Assembly: GCA_002421865.1 (NCBI GenBank)
Contig: DISE01000059.1
Coordinates: 147-11,223, forward strand
Source of the DNA: Castellaniella sp. UBA6218
GTDB lineage: Bacteria > Pseudomonadota > Gammaproteobacteria > Burkholderiales > Burkholderiaceae_B
DNA: 11,077 nucleotides
Direction: 5' to 3'
Positions within the stretch are counted from its first letter, which is position 1; every line of letters begins with the position of its first letter. This document shows, piece after piece, positions 1 to 7,188 of this stretch. The notes under the pieces are model-generated. The model saw nothing but the letters and a program-made list of their open reading frames with translations. It ran no database searches and had not been told where the DNA came from. The translations under genes and the position numbers were made by a program.

Positions 1-497
1 CGCAGCCAGGGCAGGCGGCCGTCCTTGCGCAATTCGGCCTGGCGCTGCACGATGCGGTGCGAATACCAGATCGGCGCGGGCATCAGATCGGGGGTTTCGT
101 CGCAGGCGTAGCCGAACATCAGTCCCTGGTCGCCCGCGCCCTGGTTGAGGATTTCCTCCGGTGTGCGGTCCACGCCCTGGGCGATGTCGGGAGATTGCTT
201 GTCATAGGCGACCAGCACCGCGCAACCCTTGTAGTCGATGCCGTACTCGGTGTTGTCGTAGCCGATGCGACGGATCGTGTCGCGAGCGACCTGGATGTAA
301 TCGACGTTGGCGCGCGAGGTGATTTCTCCCGCCAGCACGACCAGGCCGGTGTTGCAGAGGGTTTCGGCGGCGACGCGGGAATTCGGATCCTGCTCGAGCA
401 AGGCGTCGAGGATGGCGTCGGAGATCTGGTCGGCGACCTTGTCGGGGTGGCCTTCGGAGACGGATTCGGAAGTAAAGAGAAAATCGTTGTTTGCCAC
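1..497 (-). CDS. metK: S-adenosylmethionine synthetase (methionine adenosyltransferase), 5' part
   Basis: Makes S-adenosylmethionine from methionine and ATP in the cytosol, releasing phosphate and pyrophosphate. The first 165 codons are present; the rest lies beyond the left edge. Reading leftward, the protein starts (M)ANNDFLFTSESVSEGHPDK, the family N-terminus with its ATP-binding histidine, and later contains GAGDQGLMFGYACDET, the conserved methionine/ATP-site segment. The start is GTG at 497-495. I chose it because it gives exactly the family N-terminus and has AGGA at 510-507, nine bases upstream. Upstream lie a divergent intergenic region and a structured leader, described separately. 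Identity is certain by motif. Only the C-terminal domain cannot be checked here. Confidence 0.97.
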   Translation of the reverse strand, partial: MANNDFLFTSESVSEGHPDKVADQISDAILDALLEQDPNSRVAAETLCNTGLVVLAGEITSRANVDYIQVARDTIRRIGYDNTEYGIDYKGCAVLVAYDKQSPDIAQGVDRTPEEILNQGAGDQGLMFGYACDETPDLMPAPIWYSHRIVQRQAELRKDGRLPWL

Positions 498-660
498 AGC
501 GATGCGTCCTGTAAAAACGCCGGGTCCGCCGGCGAGAGGTTGAACGAAACGCGTTGCACCTCTTCAGGATATCGGGGCGCGACGCTTTAGCGGAAATAGG
601 CCCGGACGGATCAGACCGCCGGGTGATCGCTCCGCAAGTTGTCGGTTAACTCAGCGATCC
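498..660 (-). promoter_or_regulatory. Structured metK leader, possible riboswitch or attenuator
   Basis: On the minus strand the predicted leader can form four hairpins in series. (1) GATCGCT at 659-653 pairs with AGCGATC at 631-625. (2) CCCGGCGG at 623-616 pairs with CCG-T-CCGGG at 609-601, with one bulged T and a six-base loop. (3) AGAGGT at 563-558 pairs with ACCTCT at 540-535, with inner AACG/CGTT pairs at 555-552 and 546-543. (4) The terminator hairpin at 534-518 abuts it. CCGGCG at 622-617, within hairpin 2, is also complementary to the 5' arm of the terminator (534-529), so an alternative antiterminator pairing is possible, although in GC-rich DNA such a match may be chance. I could not match the leader to a SAM or SAH riboswitch class I know. 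The plus strand of this stretch holds no convincing gene. Confidence 0.45.
513..534 (-). terminator. Intrinsic-terminator-like hairpin in the metK leader (candidate attenuator)
   Basis: Read on the minus strand, the stem CGCCGG / CCGGCG (534-529 with 523-518, six G-C pairs, five-base loop CGGAC) is followed directly by TTTTT (517-513). That is the form of a Rho-independent terminator. It sits 15 bases before the metK GTG and just before its AGGA, so it lies inside the metK transcript and not at the end of a gene. This position suggests premature termination control of metK. The structure is read directly; the control function is inferred. Confidence 0.6.
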
Positions 661-673
661 CGTTCATTTTAAG
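646..673 (+). promoter_or_regulatory. Weak candidate promoter for the acyltransferase operon
   Basis: TTAACT (646-651) and TTTAAG (668-673), 16 bases apart, each match 4/6 of the sigma-70 boxes and point toward the first acyltransferase gene. The site overlaps the predicted metK promoter on the other strand. Between 674 and 786 I see nothing else functional except a possible longer N-terminus for the acyltransferase, which I do not favour. Confidence 0.2.
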
Positions 674-694
674 CGAAAATGGCGGCTGTCCCAA
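666..694 (-). promoter_or_regulatory. metK: Predicted sigma-70 promoter of metK
   Basis: On the minus strand TTGGGA (694-689) and TAAAAT (671-666) are separated by 17 bases. They match 4/6 of the -35 and 5/6 of the -10 consensus. This predicts a start near 660 and a leader of roughly 160 nt. It is read by eye and not tested. The region is otherwise GC-rich, so the AT-rich -10 stands out. Confidence 0.45.
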
Positions 695-786
695 AGAAAG
701 CTTATGCCCCGGTGTGGTGTTTGCACGATGTGCGCATCCGCACGGACCGCGCGCCACGCCGGGGCCGACCGCCCGCCCGATCCTCA

Positions 787-1665
787 ATGCCGCTGTTCCT
801 CGTCCGCCTGCTGGCCGCGCTGCCCCTGTCCTGGCTTCAGGCCATCGGCCGTCTGCTCGGCACGGCCATCTACCTGTTTCCGGGCCGCTACCGACGCCGC
901 CTGCGGGCCAACGCCGCGCAGGCCGGCTATACGGATCCGGCCTTCGCGCGCCGCGCGGCCGCCGAATCCGGCGCCATGATCCTGGAGATTCCCAAAGTCT
1001 GGTGGCGCACCCCGCAGTGTCTGGCGAGCACGCACAGCGACCAGGAATCCGTGGTGCGCGAGGCCCTGGCCGAGGGCCGGGGCGTGCTGTATCTGACGCC
1101 CCATCTGGGCTGCTTCGAGATCACCGCCCGCCACCTGACGCAATACGGGCCGCTGACGGTGATGTTCCGCCCTTCGCGCAGCCCGCTGCTGGACCCCATC
1201 GTCGAATCCGCGCGCGACATGCGCAACCTGCGCGCCGTGCCGGCCAACCGCAACGGGGTGCGCGAATTCGTGCGCGCCCTCAAGCGCGGCGAAGCCGTGG
1301 GCATGCTGCCCGACCAGGTGCCGCGCGAGGGCGACGGCGTGTGGCTGCCTTTCTTCGGCCGCCATGCCCTGACCATGACCCTGGCCGCGCGCCTGGCCCT
1401 GCAGACGGGCGTGGCCGTGATCCTGACCGCCGGCGAACGCCTGCCGGGCGGGCGCGGCTGGCGCATCCATTACCTGCGTCTGCCCGAGCCGCTGCCCGGC
1501 ACACCGGAGGCCCTGGCCGCCGCCATCAACCAGGCGATGGAAACCCTGATCAGGCGTTTCCCGGAGCAATATCTGTGGAGCTACAACCGCTACAAGGAAC
1601 CGGGCGACGCCCCGCCCCCTCCCCGTCCCGACGAACCCGCGCCGGCGCCCCATGAACCGGGCTGA
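787..1665 (+). CDS. lpxL: LpxL/HtrB-family lipid A late acyltransferase (first of two)
   Basis: Membrane-associated acyltransferase of the LpxL/LpxM (HtrB/MsbB) family, which moves an acyl chain from acyl-ACP to the hydroxyacyl chains of lipid A precursors on the inner face of the inner membrane. The 292-residue product fits the family length. It begins with a hydrophobic, amphipathic anchor (residues 2-31). It carries the catalytic HX4E dyad at H106/E111 in the segment TPHLGCFEITARHL, the family LPDQVP...PFFGR segment near 180-200, and ends with the usual QYLWSYNRYK. I chose ATG at 787. An in-frame ATG at 679 would add 36 Arg/Pro-rich residues unlike the family, but no strong ribosome site marks 787. 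A second, different family member follows 38 bases later. As I recall, Bordetella has two adjacent lpxL homologues near dapF that add different secondary chains; which one this matches is not decided by the sequence alone. Confidence 0.88.
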   Translation: MPLFLVRLLAALPLSWLQAIGRLLGTAIYLFPGRYRRRLRANAAQAGYTDPAFARRAAAESGAMILEIPKVWWRTPQCLASTHSDQESVVREALAEGRGVLYLTPHLGCFEITARHLTQYGPLTVMFRPSRSPLLDPIVESARDMRNLRAVPANRNGVREFVRALKRGEAVGMLPDQVPREGDGVWLPFFGRHALTMTLAARLALQTGVAVILTAGERLPGGRGWRIHYLRLPEPLPGTPEALAAAINQAMETLIRRFPEQYLWSYNRYKEPGDAPPPPRPDEPAPAPHEPG

Positions 1666-1703
1666 ACGAACGGGTGCCGCCTCCCTTTCCCGATTTCCCG
1701 ACC

Positions 1704-2594
1704 ATGGCCTTCGATAAGAAACCCCTGCTGCGCGCCGTCCTGGGCCATTTCGGCCGCTGCTCCACCCGCACGCGGCTGCGCTGGGGGCGTGTCCTGGGGT
1801 GGCTGACGCCGCGTCTGCTGCGCTCACGCGCCCACATCGTCAGGGTGAACCTGGAACGCTGCTTTCCCGATCTGTCCCCGTCCGACCGGGACGCCCTGGC
1901 GCGCCGCCATTTCCGCCTGTTGGCCCAGTCCTTCGTGGACCGGGGCCTGTGCTGGTTCGGCACGCCCGAACGCATCACGGACACGGTGGAACTGCGCGGC
2001 GAACACCATCTGCAGGCGCTGCTGGACCAGGGCCGCCGCATCCTGATGTTCGCGCCGCACTTCATCGCCCTGGACGCCGCCGCCACACGCCTGACCCTGT
2101 TCCTGAAAGAATCGGCCACGCTGTACACGCGCCAGAGCGATGCCGATGTGGACGAGATCGTGCGGCTGGGACGCGGGCGCTTCAACCAGGTCCATCTGGT
2201 CAGCCGCCACGATGGCGTGCGCGGCCTGATCAGGCATCTGCGCAAGGGCATCCCCGTGTACTACCTGCCGGACATGGATTTCGGCCGCCAGGGCAGCGCC
2301 TTCGTCCCCTTCTTCGGCGTGCCCGCCGCCACCCTGCTGTCGGCCGCGCAGATCGCCGCATCCTGGGACGCCGTGGTGGTGCCGGTCATCAGCCGCCTGG
2401 ACCCGGACACGGGCCGCTACCGGGTGGACGTCGGCCCGCCCGTGGAAAACTTCCCCGGCGATGATGGCCCCGAGGCCGCCACCGCCCGCCTGAACACACT
2501 GATCGAGACCGAGGTCCGCCGCGACCCGGCTCAATACTACTGGGTGCACCGGCGTTTCAAGACAAGGCCGGAGGGCGAGTCCGGATTCTACTGA
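1704..2594 (+). CDS. lpxL: LpxL/HtrB-family lipid A late acyltransferase (second of two)
   Basis: Second acyltransferase of the LpxL/LpxM family, 296 residues from ATG 1704. The N-terminal part has the family motif NLERCFPDLS (residues 49-58). The catalytic dyad is HX4D, H119/D124 in APHFIALDAAATR, where the upstream paralogue uses Glu. Further on, YYLPDMDFGRQGS...VPFFG and the C-terminal QYYWVHRRFKTRP are typical of LpxL proteins. A GTG at 1674 would add ten Pro-rich residues and cannot be ruled out, because neither start has a clear Shine-Dalgarno sequence. The gene follows its paralogue closely and precedes dapF. The two proteins are clearly diverged, so they probably use different acyl donors or positions on lipid A rather than being a recent duplication. 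Confidence 0.88.
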   Translation: MAFDKKPLLRAVLGHFGRCSTRTRLRWGRVLGWLTPRLLRSRAHIVRVNLERCFPDLSPSDRDALARRHFRLLAQSFVDRGLCWFGTPERITDTVELRGEHHLQALLDQGRRILMFAPHFIALDAAATRLTLFLKESATLYTRQSDADVDEIVRLGRGRFNQVHLVSRHDGVRGLIRHLRKGIPVYYLPDMDFGRQGSAFVPFFGVPAATLLSAAQIAASWDAVVVPVISRLDPDTGRYRVDVGPPVENFPGDDGPEAATARLNTLIETEVRRDPAQYYWVHRRFKTRPEGESGFY

Positions 2595-2648
2595 CGCGGA
2601 ACGCGCGGCCGGAGCGCCCGAACGCCGCTTTTGCGGGATAATGCATCG

Positions 2649-3524
2649 ATGATCTGGAACTTCACCAAAATGCACGGCGCGGGCAACGATTTCGTCGTCC
2701 TGGACGGCGTGCGCCAGTCCATCGACCTGACGCCGGCACGCGCCCGGGCCCTGGCAGACCGCCATTTCGGCATCGGCGCCGATCAGATCCTTCTGGTCGA
2801 AGAACCCCTGCACCCGGACGCGGACTTCCGCTACCGAATCTTCAACGCCGACGGCGGCGAGGTCGAGCACTGCGGCAACGGAGCGCGCTGCTTCGTGCGC
2901 TTCGTGCACGAACAGGGTCTGTCGCGGCGCAACCCGCTGCGCGCCGAAATCGCCACCGGACTGATCGTGCTGCACGAGGCCGACGATGGCCGGGTCAGCG
3001 TGGACATGGGCCGCACCGCCTTCACGCCCGAGGCCGTCGCATTCGACCCCGCCGGCCTGGACACCCGCGCCTGCGGCCAGGACACGCTTTACCGGCTGGA
3101 CATCCCGCCGGAAACCGGCGAGGCCTGGTGTTCACTGGTGGCGATCTCCAACCCGCACGCCGTCGTCCAGGTCGATGACGTGGCCACCCACCCCGTGGAC
3201 CGCATCGGGCCGGCCATCGAATCCCATCGCCGCTTCGCCCATCGCGTCAACGCCGGCTTCATGCAGGTGATCGACCGCCACCACATCCGGCTGCGGGTCT
3301 ACGAGCGCGGGGCCGGCGAAACACTGGCATGCGGGACCGGCGCCTGCGCCGCCGCCGTCGCCGGCATCCGGCGCGGCCTGCTGGACAGCCCGGTGCGCGT
3401 CGATACGCGCGGCGGCATGCTGCGGATCGAATGGGACGGCCAGGCCCTGCGCATGCAGGGTCCGGCAACCACGGTTTTTCATGGCAGGATCGACATCGAC
3501 GCCCTGACCGCGACCCTTGACTGA
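2649..3524 (+). CDS. dapF: Diaminopimelate epimerase
   Basis: Cofactor-independent epimerase that turns LL- into meso-diaminopimelate, the last step before lysine and a building block of peptidoglycan. The 291-residue protein opens with MIWNFTKMHGAGNDFVVLDG, the family N-terminus. Both active-site cysteines are in place: C75 in EHCGNGARC and C228 in ETLACGTGACAAAVAG, matching C73 and C217 of the E. coli enzyme. The ATG at 2649 gives this exact N-terminus; a TTG at 2631 would add six residues without support. GGGATAAT just before the start contains GATAAT, a possible -10 box, but I find no -35. DUF484 starts 12 bases after the stop, the conserved proteobacterial order dapF-DUF484-xerC. Confidence 0.97.
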   Translation: MIWNFTKMHGAGNDFVVLDGVRQSIDLTPARARALADRHFGIGADQILLVEEPLHPDADFRYRIFNADGGEVEHCGNGARCFVRFVHEQGLSRRNPLRAEIATGLIVLHEADDGRVSVDMGRTAFTPEAVAFDPAGLDTRACGQDTLYRLDIPPETGEAWCSLVAISNPHAVVQVDDVATHPVDRIGPAIESHRRFAHRVNAGFMQVIDRHHIRLRVYERGAGETLACGTGACAAAVAGIRRGLLDSPVRVDTRGGMLRIEWDGQALRMQGPATTVFHGRIDIDALTATLD

Positions 3525-3536
3525 CGGAAAACCCAC

Positions 3537-4217
3537 ATGACGCAGGATGCCTTCACCGCCCGGGACGTGGCGGACTATCTCAGCCGCAACCCCGATTTCT
3601 TCGAGGCGCACGCCGACGTCTTCGCCTCGCTGAACGTACCCCACCCCCACCAGGCCCGCGCGATCTCGCTGGGGGAGCGACAGATCCTGACGCTGCGTGC
3701 GCGCGTCAAGGAACACGAACATCGGCTGATGCAACTGCTGCACACCGCCGGCGGCAACGAACGCATCAACCAGGCGCTCATGCAATGGTGCGCGCGCATG
3801 CTGGCCGAGCCCGACGCCGAACGCATTCCGGCCCACATCATCCGCAGCCTGTCGGACCAGTTCGATCTGAGCGCCATCGCGCTGCGGGTCTGGGACCTGC
3901 CCGCGCTGGAGGACAGCGAATTCGCCCAGGACGTCGACGCCGACATCCGCGCCTACGCCGACAGCCTGGCGCAGCCCTATTGCGGCCCTCGCAAGGATCA
4001 GGAACCCGCCCGCTGGCTGGCATCCGAACCCGCTTCGCTGGCGATCCTGCCCCTGCGCACGCTGAACGGCGCCACGGCGGTCGGGCTGCTGGTCCTGGGA
4101 TCGGACGATGCCGGGCGGTTCACGCCGGACATGGGCACGGCCTTCCTGTCGCTGATCGCCTCCCTGGCGGGCGCGGCCCTGGGGCGGCTGGCCCGCCCGG
4201 CGCCCGAAGCGGCCTGA
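3537..4217 (+). CDS. DUF484 family protein (GAF-like)
   Basis: Protein of 226 residues of the DUF484 family, which lies between dapF and xerC in many proteobacteria (YigA in E. coli). The N-terminal part has the family hallmark VADYLSRNPDFFEAHADVFASLNVPHP (about residues 11-37). A charged helical stretch follows (about 45-75, with QILTLRARVKEHEHRLMQLL), and then a GAF-like alpha/beta domain (about 80-215) ending in GRFTPDMGTAFLSLIASLAGAALGRL. Soluble, with no signal peptide or membrane segment. ACGGAAA before the ATG is a fair ribosome site. Its biochemical role is not established. The context suggests co-expression with dapF and xerC but does not show the job. Confidence 0.9.
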   Translation: MTQDAFTARDVADYLSRNPDFFEAHADVFASLNVPHPHQARAISLGERQILTLRARVKEHEHRLMQLLHTAGGNERINQALMQWCARMLAEPDAERIPAHIIRSLSDQFDLSAIALRVWDLPALEDSEFAQDVDADIRAYADSLAQPYCGPRKDQEPARWLASEPASLAILPLRTLNGATAVGLLVLGSDDAGRFTPDMGTAFLSLIASLAGAALGRLARPAPEAA

Positions 4218-4239
4218 GGCCGTCCGCGCGGACCAGGCC

Positions 4240-5262
4240 ATGAACGCGCGACCCGGAGCCCGGCATCCGCACCCGACGCCACCGCCTCCGGACGCGCCGG
4301 CCGACGCCGCGACGGACGTCGCCCTCGCCGAGGCCTGGCTGTCGGAGCTCGGAGCGCAGCAACGCTATTCCGGTCATACGATCGCCGCCTACCGCCGCGA
4401 CCTGCGGGCGCTGCGGCAGTGCTTCCCCGGCCAGCCGCTGGACACGCTGGGCGAGGCCCAGATCCGCCACGCCCTGGGGCGGCTGCACGCTGCCGGACTG
4501 CAGCCCCGCAGCCTGGCGCGCGCCCTGGCCGCCTGGCGCGGCTATTACGAATGGCGCGCACCTGCCGCCGGACTGACGCGCAACCCCGCCCACGGCGTGC
4601 GCGCGCCCCGTATCCCGCACAGTCTGCCCAAGGCCCTGTCCGTCGATCAGGCCCAGGCCTTGCTGGACCGCAGCCACCTCCCGCCCGCCGAAACACCCGT
4701 CGAACGGCGTGACATGGCCATGTTCGAGATCCTGTATTCCGGCGGCCTGCGGCTGTCGGAACTGGTCGGCCTGGACTGGCGCCCGATACGCTCGCCCGGC
4801 CATGTCTCGCACAGCTGGATCCAGGCCGACGAAGGCGAAGCGGTCGTCCGGGGCAAGGGCGGCAAGACCCGCATCGTGCCACTGGGCCGCCAGGCGCTCA
4901 CCGCACTGAAAGCCTGGCTGGAAGTCCGTGAAGGGCTGCTGGGCGCCCGGTCCGACGAGGACGCCCGGGCCGCGCTGTTCCTGGGCGAGCGCGGCCAGCG
5001 CATCGGCCCGCGCGTCGTGCAGTTGCGTCTGCAGGCCCTGGCGCAGCGCGTCGGCCTGCCGCTGCACGTGCATCCTCACAACCTGCGGCACAGCTTCGCC
5101 AGCCACCTGCTGCAATCCGCCCAGGACCTGCGCGCCGTCCAGGAACTGCTGGGACACGCCAATATCTCCACGACGCAGATCTACACCCGGCTGGATTTCC
5201 AGCACCTGGCCGCAAGCTACGACCAGGCCCATCCCCGGGCGCGGCGCAAGACCGGGGACTGA
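4240..5262 (+). CDS. xerC: Tyrosine recombinase XerC
   Basis: Site-specific recombinase that, with XerD, resolves chromosome dimers at dif. The 340-residue protein has an N-terminal SAM-like core-binding domain (about 28-115) and a catalytic domain (about 130-335). All six catalytic residues are visible: R171 (GGLRLSELVGL), K206 (GKGGKTR), H280 and R283 (HNLRHSFASH), H306 (LLGHANIST) and nucleophile Y315 (TQIYTRLDF). XerC is chosen over XerD because of the dapF-DUF484-xerC order. Two oddities are seen. There is a Pro/Ala-rich N-terminal extension of roughly 25-30 residues. R171 and K206 are 35 apart, where E. coli XerD has 24, which places an insert of about 11 residues before the beta-hairpin lysine. 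The gene converges on znuA with only 16 bases between stops and no clear terminator. Confidence 0.95.
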   Translation: MNARPGARHPHPTPPPPDAPADAATDVALAEAWLSELGAQQRYSGHTIAAYRRDLRALRQCFPGQPLDTLGEAQIRHALGRLHAAGLQPRSLARALAAWRGYYEWRAPAAGLTRNPAHGVRAPRIPHSLPKALSVDQAQALLDRSHLPPAETPVERRDMAMFEILYSGGLRLSELVGLDWRPIRSPGHVSHSWIQADEGEAVVRGKGGKTRIVPLGRQALTALKAWLEVREGLLGARSDEDARAALFLGERGQRIGPRVVQLRLQALAQRVGLPLHVHPHNLRHSFASHLLQSAQDLRAVQELLGHANISTTQIYTRLDFQHLAASYDQAHPRARRKTGD

Positions 5263-5278
5263 TCCGCGCCGGTTCGCG

Positions 5279-6286
5279 CTATTGCGCCTCGAAAGCCCGC
5301 AGCAATTGCGTCGTGTTCCAGCGGAACATGCCCAGGTAGGTCGAGGCCTCGTGACCCGGCTGGTCCAGCGTGTCCGCGTACAGGGCGCCGCCCGGCCTCA
5401 CGCCGGTCTCGGCCGCGACCTGCCGCAGGGCGCGCGCGTTGCCGCCCTGCTCCAGGAAGATCGCACGGATGTGGTGAGAGCGGATCCGCGCCACCAGGTC
5501 CGCCATGGCGCGCGCCGAAGGCTCCGCCTCGCTGGACAGGCCGACCACCGACAGCACTTCGATCCCGTAGGCCGCGCCGAAATAGCCGAAGGCATCGTGC
5601 GAAGTCGCCAGCACGCGTCGGTCGGCGGGGATGGCATCCAGCTGCCGGCGCCATTCGGCGTCGGCCTGGCGCAGCTTGCGCACGTAGGCTTCCGCCCGCG
5701 CCTGGTAGGCGGAAGCATGGGCCGGGTCGGCTTCGGACAGCCCGCGGGCAATGTTGCGCGCATAGATCGCGCCGTTGGCCAGATCCTGCCAGGCATGGGG
5801 ATCGACGCCGCCATGGCCGTGATCGTGGCCCGCGTGGCCATGTCCGTGGTCGTCATGTCCGTCGTCCGCATGCGCGTCCGCGTCCCCGTGCGCCTCGTCG
5901 CCGTCGCCCAGGTGCCGGGGCTTCACGCCCCGCGAGGCCTCGATCGTGCGCCCCTTGAAACCGGCCGCCTCGACCAGGCGATGCATCCAGGACTCGAACC
6001 CCAGTCCGTTGACCACCAGCACCCGGGCCCGGCCCAGGGCGCGCGCGTCCTTTGGCGTCGGTTCGAAGGTATGGGCGTCGCGCATCGGCCCGACGAGCAC
6101 GTCCAGCCGGACATCGTCCCCGCCCACCTCGCGCACGATGTCGCCCAGGATCGAGAATGAGGCCACCACGGGCAGGCGCGGGTCGTCCGCCGCGCCTCCG
6201 TCCCGGACCGCCTGCGCGCCCGCCGCCACGCTCAGCAGGGCGCACGCGGCCCCCGCCAGCCATGCGCCAAGTCGATGATGCTTCAT
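5279..6286 (-). CDS. znuA: Zinc ABC transporter, periplasmic zinc-binding protein
   Basis: Periplasmic receptor that captures Zn(II) and delivers it to ZnuB. The product has 335 residues, with a signal peptide MKHHRLGAWLAGAACALLSV and a likely cut after AQA (residue 26). It belongs to the cluster A-I (TroA-like) binding proteins. The metal ligands are H72 (DAHTFEPTP), H164 (DPHAW), H230 (SHDAFGYF) and probably D305 (ALYADTLD). A flexible His/Asp-rich loop at about 133-160 holds nine histidines, the ZnuA mark that favours zinc over manganese. The ATG at 6286 overlaps the znuB stop as ATGA, which implies coupled translation. It is the last gene of the znuCBA operon and should be shut off by Zur when zinc is plentiful. 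An upstream in-frame extension to 6691 exists but lies inside znuB and is not real. Confidence 0.95.
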   Translation of the reverse strand: MKHHRLGAWLAGAACALLSVAAGAQAVRDGGAADDPRLPVVASFSILGDIVREVGGDDVRLDVLVGPMRDAHTFEPTPKDARALGRARVLVVNGLGFESWMHRLVEAAGFKGRTIEASRGVKPRHLGDGDEAHGDADAHADDGHDDHGHGHAGHDHGHGGVDPHAWQDLANGAIYARNIARGLSEADPAHASAYQARAEAYVRKLRQADAEWRRQLDAIPADRRVLATSHDAFGYFGAAYGIEVLSVVGLSSEAEPSARAMADLVARIRSHHIRAIFLEQGGNARALRQVAAETGVRPGGALYADTLDQPGHEASTYLGMFRWNTTQLLRAFEAQ

Positions 6287-7188
6287 GAGTTTCCTTCCTT
6301 CATGGATTGCAATAACCGGGCGCGGCGCGCCCGTGCTTCGCGCCGGGCCAGCAGGATGCCGCCATGCGGCCCGAGCGCGACCGACACGAAATGGATCACG
6401 CCCGCCGCCAGGATGATGGCCGGCGAGGCAGGCACGTCCGCGTAATAGGACACCAGCAGGCCCGCATAGGACGCCAGGGCGCCCAACGCGGCGGCCAGCA
6501 CCATCTGGGCGCCCACCGGGCGCGCCCAGAACCGGGCGGCCGTCGCGGGCAGCATCATGATGCCCACTACCATCAGGGTCCCCAGCACCTGGAAACCCGC
6601 CACCAGGTTCAGCACCAGCAGCAGCAGGAAACCGATGTGCGCCCAGGCGCCCGCGCGACCCTCGGCGCGCAGGAAACCCGGATCGAGACATTCCACCGCC
6701 AGCACGCGCAGCAGGGCGGCCAGGGACAGCAGCGTCGCACTGCTGACGATCGTGACCAGGATCAGGGCCGCATCGCTCAAGCCCAGGACCGTGCCGAACA
6801 GCACGTGGATCAGATCCATGTTGGTGCCCCTAAGGGACACCAGCAGCACACCCAGGCCGAGGGACACCAGGTAGAAGGCCGCAAAGCTGGCGTCCTCGCG
6901 CAGGGGCGTCATCCGCGACACCAGACCGGCCAGCACGGCCACCGCCACGCCGGTGACCAACCCGCCGAGCGTCATGGCCGTCATGGAGAGCCCCGCCGTC
7001 AGGAAGCCGACCGCCACCCCCGGCAGAATGGCGTGGGCCATGGCGTCGCCCATCAGGCTGAGGCGGCGCAGCACCAGGAACACCCCCAGCGGCCCGGCGG
7101 CGAAGGCCAGCGCCAGGGCGCCCGCCAGGGCGCGGCGCATGAAGCCATACTCGATGAAGGGCTGCGCCAGCAGGCTCCAGAGATCCAT
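6283..7188 (-). CDS. znuB: Zinc ABC transporter, membrane permease
   Basis: Inner-membrane permease of the ABC-3 family that moves zinc into the cytosol with ZnuC and ZnuA. The 301-residue product is mostly hydrophobic, with about seven to nine membrane segments. It has the family segments LRRLSLMGDAMAHAILPGVA (about 42-61), SLRGTNMDLIHVLFG, near the middle, and the conserved FQVLGTLMVVGIMMLPATAA, which contacts the ATPase. The start ATG at 7188 overlaps the znuC stop (TGATG). The C-terminal tail is Arg-rich and cytosolic. An in-frame ATG at 7242 lies within znuC and would add unrelated residues. Confidence 0.94.
   Translation of the reverse strand: MDLWSLLAQPFIEYGFMRRALAGALALAFAAGPLGVFLVLRRLSLMGDAMAHAILPGVAVGFLTAGLSMTAMTLGGLVTGVAVAVLAGLVSRMTPLREDASFAAFYLVSLGLGVLLVSLRGTNMDLIHVLFGTVLGLSDAALILVTIVSSATLLSLAALLRVLAVECLDPGFLRAEGRAGAWAHIGFLLLLVLNLVAGFQVLGTLMVVGIMMLPATAARFWARPVGAQMVLAAALGALASYAGLLVSYYADVPASPAIILAAGVIHFVSVALGPHGGILLARREARARRARLLQSMKEGNS

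Noticed and set aside
513..534. The metK-leader hairpin as a plus-strand terminator
   Set aside because: On the plus strand the A-run precedes the stem and no T-run follows; only the minus-strand reading fits a terminator.
679..786. Earlier start (ATG 679) for the first acyltransferase
   Set aside because: Adds an Arg/Pro-rich stretch before the hydrophobic anchor where the family begins; kept only as an alternative.
784..1827. Long open frame on the minus strand opposite the first acyltransferase (347 codons)
   Set aside because: Antisense shadow of a high-GC gene: low-complexity Gly/Gln/His/Ala composition with no family motif, and the plus strand carries a clear LpxL.
5279..6691. Longer ZnuA frame starting inside znuB
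   Set aside because: The extra 135 residues are out-of-frame znuB sequence; ATG 6286 gives a proper signal peptide and an ATGA overlap.
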